From: Nilaparvata lugens
Lineage: Eukaryota > Arthropoda > Insecta > Hemiptera > Delphacidae
Length of the DNA: 64,000 nucleotides
Direction: 5' to 3'
NCBI RefSeq assembly: GCF_014356525.2
Contig: NC_052515.1
Coordinates: forward strand, 24,993,212-25,057,211
Below, in pieces: positions 1 to 11,589 of this stretch. The notes under the pieces were generated by a model. The model did no database searches and was not told the DNA's origin. It saw only the letters and a program-made list of their open reading frames with translations. How positions within the stretch are numbered: the first letter of the stretch is position 1; every line of letters starts with the position of its first letter. A program made the translations under genes and the position numbers.

Positions 1-362
1 GTAGACAGCAGAGGCATCATGTGAGCCATAGCCAAGCCGCTTGGCATGCTTGAACACCTCGTTGGCGGTTGCAGTCAGTGGCAGGGGTTGTTCCAGCTGG
101 TCACCAAGCGACAATGACAGCTTCAGGTCCTTCTGCATGTGCTGCAGTGGCAGGTGAGTGTTGAACTCTCCCTCAATGATCGCCTTGCACTTGTCGATGA
201 TTGTGGGACATGCGATTGAGGTCAGCTCCATCACTTCCAGGACATCTCTCTGTTGCAGTCCAGCCCTGTCAGCCAGTGCCATGCCCTCGGCCAATCCAGC
301 CAGTGTCACCCCGGCCATTAGCTGCAGTACCAAGTTCATTTTGCTTGCATTTCCAACCTCAC
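1..362 (-). CDS. GLYR1: GLYR1 (N-PAC/NDF) C-terminal dehydrogenase domain, 3'-most exon seen, partial
   Basis: Minus-strand exon that follows an acceptor (tttgcag) and opens in phase 1. It completes the glycine of GEVGNASKMNLV and then reads 120 codons to the window edge, ending at ...SAVY. Recognisable GLYR1 blocks are LQLMAGVTLAGLAEGMALAD, PLQHMQKDLKLSLSLGDQLE and TANEVFKHAKRLG. This is the all-helical C-terminal (oligomerisation) domain of the beta-hydroxyacid dehydrogenase fold. In animals GLYR1/NDF is a nuclear chromatin protein that binds transcribed nucleosomes through a PWWP domain and uses this domain to oligomerise; the clade is reported to have little or no enzyme activity. Family members end within a few residues of this point, so only the last codons and the stop lie outside. 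GC and codon use stand out sharply from the flanking AT-rich DNA. Confidence 0.93.
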
Positions 363-1786
363 CTGCAAACATCAATACATGAAGCTATTAGTATTACAGA
401 AACTAACACTTCTACAAACTTTTTTATTCTCTAATCCTCATTGTTTGATGGAGATGAATCTGAAAAATTTTCAGTTAGAGATAGATGAGAAACACTTTCT
501 ACTGTGATTTAGTTCATAATTCATCCATTCAAACATTTGAGTACTGTACAGCTCCCTCTCCAGTACATCAACTGTCCAAATCTGGGTTATATGTCAACTA
601 TATTTGTGAAGCATAGTCTAAATCTGGAATAATGTTTGGTTGAATTGGAAAAGGTGCAGTTCAAGGCAAAAGCCTTTTGGTCTGCCAAACAAAAAAATAT
701 TGAATGAATAACTTTATATTTTTAATGCTCATTAAATGAGTTTTCTGAAATATTCACAGTTCCTAGTAAGTTCTGAGCATAAAATACATTTTAATTCTTG
801 AATTTATCAGTTTATTTTTTAATTTAGAAAATGAGAATTTTTAAATTTGCTTATTGAGAATAGCATTTATAATGTACAACCTGAGCTCTGGAAACTTACA
901 ATTTTGCAGGTTACACATGTTGATTGTTGTAATAATTAAAGAAGATAGAATTAAATCCATGAACTTTTCCATTTTTATGAACTGTTGTCCGGTTTCCAAT
1001 TTAAGAATATTTACCACAAGGTTATGCTACCACTGCATTAATATCATGAACTACAAACCTTAACCCAAACCTTAAATGGCTGAATTCATCTTATTTTTCT
1101 TCATAGTCTACAAAAGATTTGTCAATGGTGCAGGGTTGGAAATGGATAGAGCTATCTGCATTGTCCAATGATAGACAAGGATATCAAACCTTTGTTATAT
1201 CAGTTGCTGACTTTATAACGTGAATGTCACTATTATAGCTTACCTAGTGAGAAAAGTGGTACTTTGCTGTACCAAACGTTTATGCATAATTGCCTAAATA
1301 TATTCATGTAAAATTTGAAATTGAAGGTTATAAGTTCTTCTGTTATTGTTACAAGTTACATAGTTTGCTATAGAGCTAATTTTCGGCACTAGTGCAGGAA
1401 AACTGTATTTAATGTTCTGTAATCAGGGCAGGAATGCCACTTTTCTAAGTAACTCAAGAGAAATAACGATTACAGTAATCAGATGGAAATGAAGGACAGA
1501 TTGAAATTGTTCAAATGCTATTGAATATATAATAATTATTATTATTAAACGAAAATCCAAATTAAATTATCAACTATCCCGAAGACTATTGTTACAACCT
1601 ATAGTCATTCTTTTGAATAGTGGCTCTCATCAATATGAGAGCTAGTCATTTCGCTTTTCCTTGTAGCTGTTGACCCTGACTGTTGTTAGTAGCAGACGTC
1701 TTTGGAGTAGTTGACAAAATTCAATTTTGATTTCAATTTGATAATTATTATTATTCCACAATTCGAGAAGTGTTGTGTTGACTGAC
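363..1786. other. GLYR1 intron with SINE-like remnants
   Basis: AT-rich intron of 1.4 kb. It begins (minus strand) with the donor gtcagt at 1786-1781 and ends with tttgcag at 369-363. Apart from the head-to-head SINE remnant listed separately, it holds a degenerate relative of the TAGTGAGG MITE near 1110-1250 (shared words such as atgatagacaaggata). No coding sequence is seen. Confidence 0.7.
1528..1760. repeat. Head-to-head pair of SINE-tail fragments (inverted)
   Basis: The stretch starts with attattattaaacgaaaatc and ends with its approximate inverse (tcaatttgataattattatt). Each arm also carries a variant of the block tcccgaagactattgttac / gtagcagacgtctttggagt. The same block occurs singly at 14608-14802 (minus), attached to a tRNA-like head, and at 44165-44290 (plus). 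I read this as two copies of one SINE family fused in opposite orientation. Confidence 0.5.
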
Positions 1787-1949
1787 CAAGGTAGAATGAA
1801 TTGTTGCCCATGGCCTCGAAGCAGGACTGGCAGTCGTCAAAGAGAGAGCGATCACCGGCAGCCAATATCACCAGAGTCCCCTCCTCCGCCTGTGTCTTGC
1901 TGCCCTGCACCTGCGCCTCCAAGTACCGCCCTCCTTTGCCCATTATCGC
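1787..1949 (-). CDS. GLYR1: GLYR1 dehydrogenase-like domain exon
   Basis: Minus-strand exon of 163 nt: acceptor ttttag, 54 codons plus one base, then donor gtcagt. It encodes AIMGKGGRYLEAQVQGSKTQ and continues with the highly conserved EGTLVILAAGDRSLFDDCQS and CFEAMGNNSFYLG. These match the end of the Rossmann domain and the start of the inter-domain helix of GLYR1; family members read VSRGGRFLEAPVSG at the equivalent place. The phase-1 end fits the phase-1 start of the exon at 362, and the preceding exon ends in phase 0, so the reading frame is continuous. Confidence 0.95.
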
Positions 1950-1956
1950 CTAAAAC

Positions 1957-1976
1957 CACACACACACACACACACA
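1957..1976. repeat. (CA)n microsatellite
   Basis: About ten CA dinucleotides in the GLYR1 intron, a few bases upstream (minus sense) of the splice acceptor of the 1787-1949 exon. Confidence 0.9.
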
Positions 1977-2567
1977 ATTGTTTACAATCTAATTTACCAA
2001 ATATATACAAAATACAGCGAGACTCTTACTAGAATCCTTACTGCTATTTGCTTAATGGATTACATAGTCTTCAAACATATGTTAGACGCTACACCATTGC
2101 TCTCTCATTCCATCTTTGAATGGAGTTGTGTTCACTTGTTTTATTTATTTATTCCATATTGTATAATAATAATAATAATTGTACTTCTGAAATGGCACAA
2201 CAGGGTACTTTTGTGTTGCATTGATAAAAGCTGAAACTTTTCACTATATCACATTATGAACAATATTAGATAGTAATATATCAGCTTGTATTATGAATTA
2301 AATATGTAAGTATCATACTTCAGTCCAGTCAATGAACGGTTATAGTTTGGAACATTTAATCTGATAGTTTGTGACATCAATAGTTTGTAACATAAAATTA
2401 AGTGACTGTCTCGTTCGTATGATTAAATTATGGACAATAGTGTAGAACTTCAACCAAAGCTGTTAAGCTACCGAAGTTCTTTTTCCGTCATGATACTGTT
2501 CTACATATAATATTTTTGTATTATAATAATAATTGTAAAACATGTCAGTGTTCTGAATAAATTAAAA

Positions 2568-3100
2568 AATTGAAACAGTTATAATTTTCTCTCAATAGAA
2601 AGAAGACAATTTTTGTCCCTGCAGTTCTGTTTGGGGTAGTAAAAAAGTAAACATACCAAGAGTCCCCAACCCTACCCCCTGTGCTGATTGGGTTGGGGCG
2701 GGGGGTAGTTCAAAAACACCATTTTATAGTTTCTCGCTTATATCTCGAAAATTATGCGTCTTACAGACAAGACGTTCCTGTACAAAATTGAAGCTTAAAA
2801 ATTTCCTACATTTTTTTCCATATCTCTGAAAGTTTTCAAGATATCCGCTCTAGAAGGTGTGTCATTTCTAGTAAATGTTGTAAGCTTTAAATCTGTACAG
2901 AACCGTCATGTCCATAAGACACATAGTTTTCGAGATACTATATGAGAAACTAAAAAATGGTACTTTTGAACCACCACCCTCTTAGCACAAGGGGTAGGGG
3001 TCGGACTCTTGGTATGTTTACCTCCTTACTACCCTAAAAAGGACTGCGGGGTAAAAAATTGTCTTCCAAAATTCAGAGAAAAGTATAACTGTTTCAAATT
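2568..3100. repeat. Large foldback element (about 530 bp, arms about 225-245 bp)
   Basis: The left arm (about 2568-2812) and right arm (about 2878-3100) are inverted copies separated by about 65 bases. Matching landmarks are aattgaaacagttata / tataactgtttcaaatt at the ends, gtaaacataccaagagtcc / ggactcttggtatgtttac in the middle, and gacaagacgttcctgtac / gtacagaaccgtcatgtc near the loop. It lies inside a GLYR1 intron, so the pre-mRNA could fold into a long hairpin. Partial relatives lie at 3117-3215 and 28663-28740. No coding capacity. Confidence 0.85.
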
Positions 3101-3116
3101 AAATGTTACAAACTAC

Positions 3117-3215
3117 AACCGTAGGGGTGGGAACTTTTGGTATATTCAACTCCTTAGTAGTCTGAACAGAACTGTGAGGTCGAAAATTGTCTTACAAACC
3201 TTTCACTCTATACCC
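3117..3215. repeat. Partial copy of the 2568-3100 foldback arm
   Basis: Starts caaccgtaggggtgggaac and continues with gtatattcaactccttagta and tcgaaaattgtcttac. It tracks the right arm of the neighbouring foldback with substitutions, so the arm has been duplicated in tandem and has diverged. Confidence 0.6.
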
Positions 3216-3436
3216 TTTTTTGAGCATTCATTGTCTGGACTACTTCAGAATATCAGTATCAGCATAACAATAAAACAAACTTTTCAAAAAAAATTAAAAC
3301 AATTCTTCCACTATAGAAGAACACTGGTCAAGTGAATGTCACTATAATAGAACTGTGATATTTCATTGGATATTTTATCTTTCAATTGTTATTAATGAAT
3401 GAAATAATACTGGAAATATTGTTGATGGTTTCTGAC

Positions 3437-3538
3437 CTCAGCAATATCCTGTGAGGTTTCTGCGTCGATGCCAGTCATTTCGACGTATCCCTTCGATGGG
3501 CCAGCTTCCGGCAGGACTCCACAGTTACCAAATACCAT
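3437..3538 (-). CDS. GLYR1: GLYR1 dehydrogenase-like domain exon
   Basis: Minus-strand exon of exactly 34 codons in phase 0, between acceptor tcctttgcag and donor gtcaga. It encodes MVFGNCGVLPEAGPSKGYVE followed by MTGIDAETSQDIAE. This aligns with the GLYR1 Rossmann-domain strand and loop that in relatives reads LVLGPSGVLQGI..GKCYVDMSTVD. The order along the minus strand (5797-5907, this exon, 1787-1949, 1-362) is the protein order. Confidence 0.93.
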
Positions 3539-3672
3539 CTGCAAAGGATAATATTATTTCATTAGAATCATTGAATATTCATTACATATTTGAATTTTCA
3601 TTGAATATTTATTACAATAAGATGAAAATTATGGGTCAGTAAGTTGTTGTATATAAAACAATAGCATGGTAG

Positions 3673-4427
3673 CCTATCTTGAATTTGATTTTTTGTCAAT
3701 CAAACCTCTTACAAGCTCAAAAATAATATCACACTAGCATCCAATTCTGCACTATAGTGAGATCCACGTTAAAATGGCAATGGAGGGAGATGGGAAAACA
3801 ACGTTGCCGAACCTCCATCTTGTCAATGCCTTCTATAGACTGTAGCTGATACAGGTTAATTGATGTAATATCAACTGTTAATTCTAGTTTAAAATAATCA
3901 ATTATATTTTATTAAGCAAGAAATTCTATTTTTCAATAATTTCATAATGAAGAAATATTCTCTTAATTCTACCTACATTAAGACGACTACATTAACTACC
4001 TATCTTGAATTTGATTTTTTTGTCAATCAAACCTCTTACAAGCTCAAAAATAATATCACACTAGCATCCAATTCAGTACTATAGTGAGGTCCACGTTAAA
4101 ATGGCAATGGAGGGAGATAGGAAAACAATGTTTACGAACCTTCATCTTGTCAATGCCTTCTATAAACTGTAGCTGATACATGTCAATTGATGTAATATTA
4201 ACTGTTTCTAGTTTAAAATAATCAATTTATTTTATTAAGCAAGAAATTATATTTTTCAATAATTTCATAATGAAGAAATATTTTCTCAATTCTACCTACA
4301 TTGTTAAAAGACGATCTGGCAACAGAGAAAAGCGATAAAGATAGCGCAATCCGCTTTGTTGAATGATAGACAAGGATAGCAATACCATTGCTAATCAAAC
4401 ACCGCCATTATAATGTGGACCTCACTA
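3673..4427. repeat. Tandemly duplicated MITE (TAGTGAGG family) with flank
   Basis: A 326-bp unit starting cctatcttgaatttgatttt occurs at 3673 and again at 3999. Each unit contains 82-83 bp of flank followed by a MITE starting TAGTGAG(G/A)TCCACGTTA. The first MITE copy (3755-3998) is truncated at the duplication joint. The second (4082-4427) is complete and ends in the inverse taatgtggacctcacta, flanked by TA on both sides. The arrangement implies MITE insertion first and segmental duplication afterwards. Confidence 0.8.
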
Positions 4428-5219
4428 TAGTATTCACTCCATAATTTAATAACAATAGAATTCACTCCATAATTTAAAAACACTACCTTGAAAAATATTA
4501 TTTTACAGTTATTATTAGCACAAACTAGTACCCTAGTAAATTCTCACTAAAAAATTTACATCGCCTTGCTAATCAAGATTGTGCACACTTCTTTAAAGAA
4601 ATCTGAAAAATAACTTGGTTGAAGGTTAAACAACCTAAAGGGTGCAATTTTCAATATGAATGTACTGTAAATACTTAGGTCTACTTTCAAGGTATTGTCA
4701 ATAAATACATCAAAGGAAAACCATTGTTTTTCCGATGAAGTTATAAAATATGATAATCAGATAGCGTTATACTAGGAATAGCTGACTAAATACCACGATA
4801 GCTCATCATGATTCGGGTTGGACTCATAATATACTCTTCCTTATTATCCAATCGATACAATAATTATTATCCAGTAATATCTTCAATCCATTTATTCAAT
4901 AATGTTAATACATGATTATTTATTTATATAAGAATGTACAAAATCACTATTTTATAATAGGTCAGTTACTTGCAAATACACTTACAGCTTCAAACCAACC
5001 TTACATGTTAAGTATCAAATTACTCCTTGTATTTTATTTATTGTAAAAAAAGACAGATACAAAACAGTAATATAATAAACAATATTTTTAATACTAATAT
5101 TTTTAATTTTTAGTATACTATTGAAGAGTCTTGAATTGCGTCTTTTTTTACGTCAGTGCTGTTATAAAAGTGACTCAGATTGCTATTACAGTACTGCATT
5201 AAGCTGAATTACCACACTT

Positions 5220-5499
5220 CAGTATCAGAATCTGTCACCGGCTCAGTAGTAAAAATTATATTCCCATGTGTTCTAATGGGACTATTCACACTCAGCCCGG
5301 CCGATCGAGTATGAATAGTTCCATTAGAACTAATGGGAATAATATTTGCACCGATCAGTATCCGAATCCGTGACCGGCTCAGTGGTGAAAATGATATTTC
5401 CATGTGTTCTAATGGGACTATTCACACTCAGCCCGGCCGATCGGGTATGAATAGTTCCATTAGAACACATGGGAATAATAAACCAGACACGGACTGATA
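5220..5499. repeat. Two tandem copies of a small foldback (ATGGGACTATTCACAC family)
   Basis: Each copy of about 140 bp is self-complementary: tgttctaatgggactattca is inverted as tgaatagttccattagaac around a gcccggccgatcg core. Single copies of the same family occur at 38876-39032 and 60893-61042. The ends carry agtatcag / ctgatact. The tandem copies are very similar, including the gcccggccgatcg core. Confidence 0.8.
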
Positions 5500-5595
5500 T
5501 TGTAATAATTGATACTGATATTGTAATAATTGATACTGATATTGTAATAATTGATACTGATATTGTAATAATTAATACTTATATTTTAATAATTG
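5494..5595. repeat. 21-bp minisatellite next to the foldback terminus
   Basis: About 4.7 copies of tgatactgatattgtaataa(t), with decay in the last copy. The unit begins with the tgatactgata word that forms the terminus of the adjacent foldback family. Confidence 0.85.
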
Positions 5596-5796
5596 GCATG
5601 TCTAAATAGTGGAAGTTCATTCATCTTCAACAAACTTTATTAAGATAAAAATTCGTCTGAGTCACTGTCGATGTTGTAGAACCGTTCCATAATGAAAATG
5701 TGCCCTGTGTGGTCACGAAACCATGGTCCTGTACCAAATAAAACTGTAGAATTTGACAATATATGTGTGTTTTTATGTATTTATTAAAATGCTTAC

Positions 5797-5907
5797 ATCT
5801 TTGGCAGCCTGAGGATCCGCTACACAAGAGAATGTGATGTCTGACATCTGAACCACATCTGAGGGTGTGAGTCCCTCCTCCGCTCCAACTTTTACAAAGT
5901 CCTTGCA
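5797..5907 (-). CDS. GLYR1: GLYR1 NAD-binding-fold exon (most upstream exon found)
   Basis: Minus-strand exon of 37 codons in phase 0, acceptor attttgttgcag and donor gtaagc. It encodes CKDFVKVGAEEGLTPSDVVQ followed by MSDITFSCVADPQAAKD. GLYR1 relatives read C.LF...GA..G.TPAEVV..CDITFACVSDPKAAKD here. This is the strand-helix segment of the Rossmann fold after the GxGxxG turn. The preceding exon, which should contain the FLGLGIMG-type dinucleotide motif, and all PWWP exons were searched for at higher coordinates by eye and not found. Confidence 0.95.
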
Positions 5908-6356
5908 CTGCAACAAAATAATAAACAAATATATCAATTTTTCAGAAATTATTTATTTATTATTGGCAAAAACAATACAGAGATCGGAAAATAAAAAAAA
6001 GGTTATTGCCCAAAACTTCTTCAATTTCCTAATTAAGTTTCATATTGTCCAAATATTATACATAGGTTATGTCCATTTCAATTTCTACTCCAAATCACAA
6101 TCTGAAAATAAATAAATTGTTTGTTAATGTATGATACTTTCAAGCATTGTCAATTTTTTGCAGGAATTATTGTTAGAGTAACTTTAAAACTTTAACACTT
6201 TCAAACATAGCCTAAGAATCACTTTAAAAATAAAACAATCAAATAAAGAATGAGACTCTATGATAAATTGTAATATGTTGAATTCAGTCAACTTGATAGA
6301 ACTTTAAGGAAATTAACAGCATGCATGAGAAAATAATATTATATTATTATTATTAT

Positions 6357-6575
6357 TATGGAGGCTAGTTCGCCTCTATGGTGCACATTGGGTAACGCTA
6401 AATGGTCTAGCAAATGATGGCTGTCAGACAAACTTATGTTCTCCTGACCGAAAACTACACATTATCTCAGAGAAATTGAAAAAATAGTGTACTATATGTA
6501 GACATTTGAGACTCATGAGCTTTATATGTGTTGTGTATCTGACATACGCTAAATAAATAATAATTATATTATAAT
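6357..6575 (+). repeat. Dispersed retroelement tail with GAGGC hairpin
   Basis: Begins gaggctagttcgcctc (a perfect short hairpin), continues gtgcacattgggtaacgcta and caaacttatgttctcctgac, and ends in aataaataataa. A second copy lies in opposite orientation at 42528-42725. The (TAAA)-like end suggests a retroposed 3' tail. The family is not identified. Confidence 0.6.
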
Positions 6576-7889
6576 CAGTTCATACTGCAAAACTTGTAAA
6601 ACAATGGTTGTTTTTATGAGATGCAAGTAATAATATGAAATTCAGAGATTTACATAATGCAAAAATTGTGAATGTACATAATACTGTATTATATTATTCT
6701 GAGTGAATCATTTAAATGAATAAAATGAGGATTAAATTGATTGTCAAATGGTAAGTCAACAATTAAAAAAAAATGTGATTGACAAATCAAAATTTAGTGA
6801 TTTTTTTCTACATAAAAATAAAATAAGTGGAATAAATTAATTTATTATCAATGTACTGTCCTGAGAAATGATGATTGTAGAATGGGAATTTTACTACAAG
6901 GAAACTCATAAATACAGTACTTGAGAATTTCTGAGTTCCGTTTCAAGATACAGATTAGGCAGAAACTATTACAGTATTTCCCAATCAATTACACTTCCTA
7001 GCAATAAATTAATCAATCTATTTCACTGTCTAAAAAATTCAGTTGAAAAATGGGAAAATAATGAAAATGAGTGAAAAATGAAAGTTCGTAATATTTCATA
7101 TTTTAATAGGAAGGAGACAAAAATTAATGCATTTTAAATTGAAAGCCATCTTCAACATGGAAATAAGTTTCTTGAACATGAAAACATTAAAAATCTTAAA
7201 CTTAAACGGAATAAATAATAGGTTAACCAGACTATTGAATGATTGATAAAGTATTTAATATAACCTGGACAAAAAATATCAAGGATACAATCAAAATATT
7301 GTGATTTAATACTGTTTATCATATTTGAGGACATTTCATATCATAGAATACTTTTTATATTATATACAAATATAATGTAAACTTCAATTTCTGTTTGTAG
7401 AGAACCATATAATTATTCAAGATAGGAAGAAGAGTGAATTATATCCATAAAAAGTAAAGTAGCCTACATTGAAGTGCCGGAATGTTTGGATAAAGAATGA
7501 TATGATAAGATTCCCATCATGAAAATAATTTGAAAGAGAAGGACAAAATAATGTTTAACAAGAAAAAAGGAGAAAATGTAATTGTGAAGGAGAAAGTCAT
7601 CTGAAGATCTGAAACTAGATTGACAATTATCCACAATAATATGAAAAGGTGGCTGGATACTATTCAGGTTTAGTTTTGTGTCAAAATCAATTTCTGATGC
7701 CTTTGGAATCTAACATACAGTGTAGTAATTTCTATCACACCCCATGAGCAGAAGAGAATAAAAACTCGTTTTCAATTTCAAAAATTGATTGTTACCGTAC
7801 CTAATTATTCATCTGCTGATCTCTTACATTATTTTGAATTTTATTGTCAATTTTTCCCTGATGATGCTATTTATCCTAGATAATTTATT

Positions 7890-8072
7890 CTGTTTGTTAT
7901 AGTCTTTATTGTGTAGATGTAACAAATTGTGTTCTATGATTATAAATTTTTCCTTCTAGTCTACTCTGTTTTTATTTTTGTAATTTATATATTAATTAGT
8001 GATGTTCGTGTGCAACTTTTTGTATATTGCATGGCCCGCCCTTATGACAAATAAAGTTTTCTATTCTATTTT
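7890..8072 (+). repeat. Probable LINE 3' tail
   Basis: GC content rises locally (gcatggcccgcccttatgac) immediately before acaaataaagttttctattc, a polyadenylation-like end typical of truncated non-LTR elements. No reverse-transcriptase code is visible. Confidence 0.4.
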
Positions 8073-8121
8073 GAATTTTAGAAGCAATCGTTTGGGATTT
8101 TCAGATCAAGTTTAAATGAAT

Positions 8122-8370
8122 GGATACTATCCTAGAGAAAAATAGCGTTAGTAGATAGCCCATGGTATAGGGTGTTTATGTCGCAGCTTTTACTGTTTTG
8201 GCCGGGTGAGAATGTATGAACGGAACAATATGAGAGACTACAAGCGTCACACTGCTTCACGGGATAGAACTATGTGAGCTATGGGCTTGAGGTAACAGTG
8301 AAAGTTGCGACATAAACGCCCTATACCATGGTATATCTACTTACGCTATTGTTTCTCTATGATACTATCC
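8122..8370. repeat. Foldback MITE with 76-bp inverted arms
   Basis: The left arm 8122-8197 starts ggatactatcctagagaaa. The right arm 8294-8370 is its inverse (tttctctatgatactatcc). Both share ccatggtatagggcgttta / taaacgccctataccatgg. The spacer is about 96 bp and non-coding. Confidence 0.85.
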
Positions 8371-10130
8371 TCTATCTTGGACAATACCAGTTTGCTGGCT
8401 AGAATACTAACTTTCTCCACACACGGACCAATAGTATATGTGGGGAAATATTTATTTCCTGAAAATATAGATTGAGCTGTAATGTGAATGTTTTATTCAT
8501 GTATTTTTGTTGATGAAAATAAATTGAATTAAATAATTAATATTACATTTTGAATGCAGCTATGGATGATTATTACAAGACTTCCTGATTAACTTAGCAG
8601 TTGTAAAGCAAATAAAAAACACATTCGTATATTCTACAGGCTCTGCCAAATGACATCAACCGTATAATGATATTTTCACAAACTCTAAATTATACTTGTC
8701 AAGAATATTGAGAAAAAATACATTGAAACGACGATGTGGAACCTGATAGATATGATACACAAGTCAGTGAAAATCAAACACACCACCTTACGTATCTTCG
8801 GGAGCATCCTCACTACCAGGCCCAAAATTTAGTTCCAATTTGATCGCATAGATGTCGCGACAGTCCCTATCACCAAAACTGGTGACGACTCAACTACAAG
8901 GAAGGTCGACAGAATCATTCTTGAAAACAAATCGAAATTATTTTTCCAAAAGCATTTCCGGTTGGTTAGGATCTTAGGAACCCACCTAAACGTTAAACTG
9001 TTATGCTTCTCTCATAGTCATTATCATTATCATACCATTACACATTCATAAGCCTGGACATTATGTTAACATTATCCTCAGTAAGAAATTATCATCGAAA
9101 AACATGTTTTCATAGTCCACCATGTTTTTCATAGCATCTTACACAATTTTATAACACATTCCATGTCATGTTTCGGAACCCATATAATATCATAGAATGT
9201 GGTCCACCATATTTTCCTGTCTCAAACTGCGAAGTTCAACTAACCATTGAACTAATGAATTATGAAAACACAATATATTCGTCTTTTCTACTGGTAGTAT
9301 TTTTGAAGATAACATAATATTGTGTTATTATTTCACCATGAAAAATTCGGCAACATCTCTGAATACAGTGTTCAACTTATCTGTTTCGTTTCCTATTGTT
9401 TTGTATTGATCTAATATTAATATTGAATAAATAATTAATGGAAGGAGTATAATGGCATCAAAAGCCATACGACTACTGCATATCCAATATTTACCATCAG
9501 CTATTTACAAGAGTTCAATGAAACCGAGCGCACTTGGAAATCAATGGCGGATGAAAATATAACACGGAATCGATCCTATTTATAATTAGAATCTACAACG
9601 TGAACCAAGTTCAACTTTGGCACAAGGTTGTTAAAGAAAATAGAACTGAAAATCGTATTTTGAGGGTCTGAAATCTTGAGGTTCAAAAGTGGTTGAATAA
9701 AAAATTACTGAAAGTTATGGTTGAAACTAGTCATTGTAATATTTTAAGGTTTTTAATAATGATGGGTACTACAAGTTTTAATATTGTTTTTATTAATATT
9801 ACTGAATAGTTATTACTAATATTCAAAGTGAAACAACATAATCTACATTTAGACATTGGCTTAATACATCTATCAAAATCCGGAGAGGAACAGTTTTGGG
9901 CTAGACCTGTTGGTTATTTTCTAATCATGTATTTGATTTAAGTATTATAAAGTTTAAATAAATAATTCTTTATGTGAACTGATGTACTAGACATAAACAT
10001 TAGGCCTACATAGCCTACTATTTACTATAATTACATTTTCATGCTAACTCAGGTAAGATTTTAGGTGAACGGAACTGTTATTCTTGTCAAACTTTCATAA
10101 TATATGAAAAATGAAGATTTTTTTATATTT
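8371..10130. other. Non-coding, no gene recognised
   Basis: AT-rich, with a somewhat more complex patch at 8780-9000 (words such as gacagtccctatcaccaaaa). No exon signature could be assigned there on either strand. A hairpin-bearing dispersed repeat fragment lies near 9880-9910. Confidence 0.5.
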
Positions 10131-10215
10131 ATTGTGCAAAATACTACAATCATAATATAATTATGACATTGGAAGAAAAAATAGGCTGAGCCTGTACTAT
10201 TTCTCTCCAAAAATT

Positions 10216-10803
10216 TTGATAAAAGTATATGTATTCAGGGTTCTGCGATTATTTTATGAAAAAAGTGGAAATTCGGGTATAGATAACTTGATTCATAATA
10301 CTAGACGAGCAGTTTCATTTTTTTTTAGATCTCAAAAAGTTAGTACAATGATTTTCAAAAATTCTTTTAGTTACTTGGGTACACAATATTTTAATAGTTT
10401 GCCAATGGATATCAGGAAATGTAATAATAAGAATAAATTTTTAAAGAAAAATAAAGCATGGCTATGGATGCAAACGGATGTTGATGTTCTAAGAATTAAC
10501 CCGGTTTGAAGTTTTTTGTTTTACTGTTTATTTAGAGTTGATTAGAAATTCATGAATCCAGTTGTTCTTCAGTTTGGGTATTGTTTTTGTTTGCTGCTTT
10601 GTTTTTTTGTTAATTGTATGTTTGTATATCATTGTGCTGTATAGAGATCTACTCATGTATGTTGTCTTGATATATTTGATTTTTTGCTTCTTGCTGGTTA
10701 TCTTGGCTTGTTAGGAATAATGACTAAAGTTTACAGGATGCTACAGACGTCGTGCGCTAAAATGTCTGTAAAGTGATGATGAACTGAACTCCAAAAAAAA
10801 TTA
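10216..10803 (+). pseudogene. LINE (jockey/CR1-type) reverse-transcriptase C-terminus and 3' UTR, truncated
   Basis: A 97-residue reading frame has the layout of the extreme C-terminus of non-LTR reverse transcriptases. It has NTRRA near residue 29, then SFSYLGTQYFNSLPMDIR, where relatives have a YLG..YN.LP..I motif, and a short Lys-rich end with WLW. It is followed by about 290 bp of 3' UTR-like sequence ending in an A-run at about 10793-10801. Only the C-terminal tip is present, with no YADD region, so this is a typical 5'-truncated dead insertion. The family is inferred from the motif layout only. Confidence 0.6.
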
Positions 10804-11380
10804 ATCTATGTCTTAACAATTTAGTAATTACAATTAAATACATTACTAACAATGACACCACACAACTTGTCAAAGTGGTCATATAATTTCCAAAACTTAA
10901 AATGAATGTCAAGTGAAATTTATTATGGAAATAAAATTATTTATTTATTTATGTTGTCCAAAGTTTGAGATTAATTTGATACATTGAAATCTATCTTCAA
11001 GGATAGATGTCTTGTACTTCTCATCTCATCTCTCCTTTTCCTTCTATTTCCTTCTTTGTCGGATTAATTTCAAATTAATTAATGGAATAAACGAAATTAG
11101 GAAATTAAAACTCCTTCTTCCTATTTACACTCTTGAGAACCGGATCACACTTGTACCACTAGCTTGTTGTAAAAAATACTACCTATGGATAAATAGTATT
11201 ATCATTAATTAACGCAGTACATAATTAATAGATTTACTACTCAAGTCTACTAAATCAAAATCAATTCATTTTAACGTAGAATAATAAGCGAAGAGATGGA
11301 TTGAGCTATAACTGTAGCATAGCTTATGCTCTTTTTTTTTCTATGGCGGAGCATAACCGAAATTTTGAATGTAATGAATG

Positions 11381-11506
<126 letters not shown>

Positions 11507-11589
11507 TGAATTAAGATAAATAAATTTAATTAAGATAAGTATTTTCATTTGAGTTCATAGATAAGCATTTTTAGTTGAGTTCTGAATGT

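Larger units (their letters stand above)
5908..8121. other. AT-rich non-coding (probably GLYR1 intron)
   Basis: No exon-like sequence was recognised. It contains a SINE/LINE-tail copy at 6357-6575 and a LINE-like 3' tail ending near 8070. If GLYR1 5' exons exist further right, this is intron. Confidence 0.5.

Noticed and set aside
5220..5500. CRISPR-like direct repeats with spacers
   Set aside because: The repeats are self-complementary foldbacks in an animal genome, with no regular spacer structure.
5636..5736. Possible alternative last exon on the minus strand in a GLYR1 intron (acceptor-like gtacag, short acidic ending, AATAAA overlapping the stop)
   Set aside because: The splice-site tract is weak. 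The frame that would follow from the upstream exon gives a different, unrelated peptide, and nothing matches the family. It also lies beside repeats.
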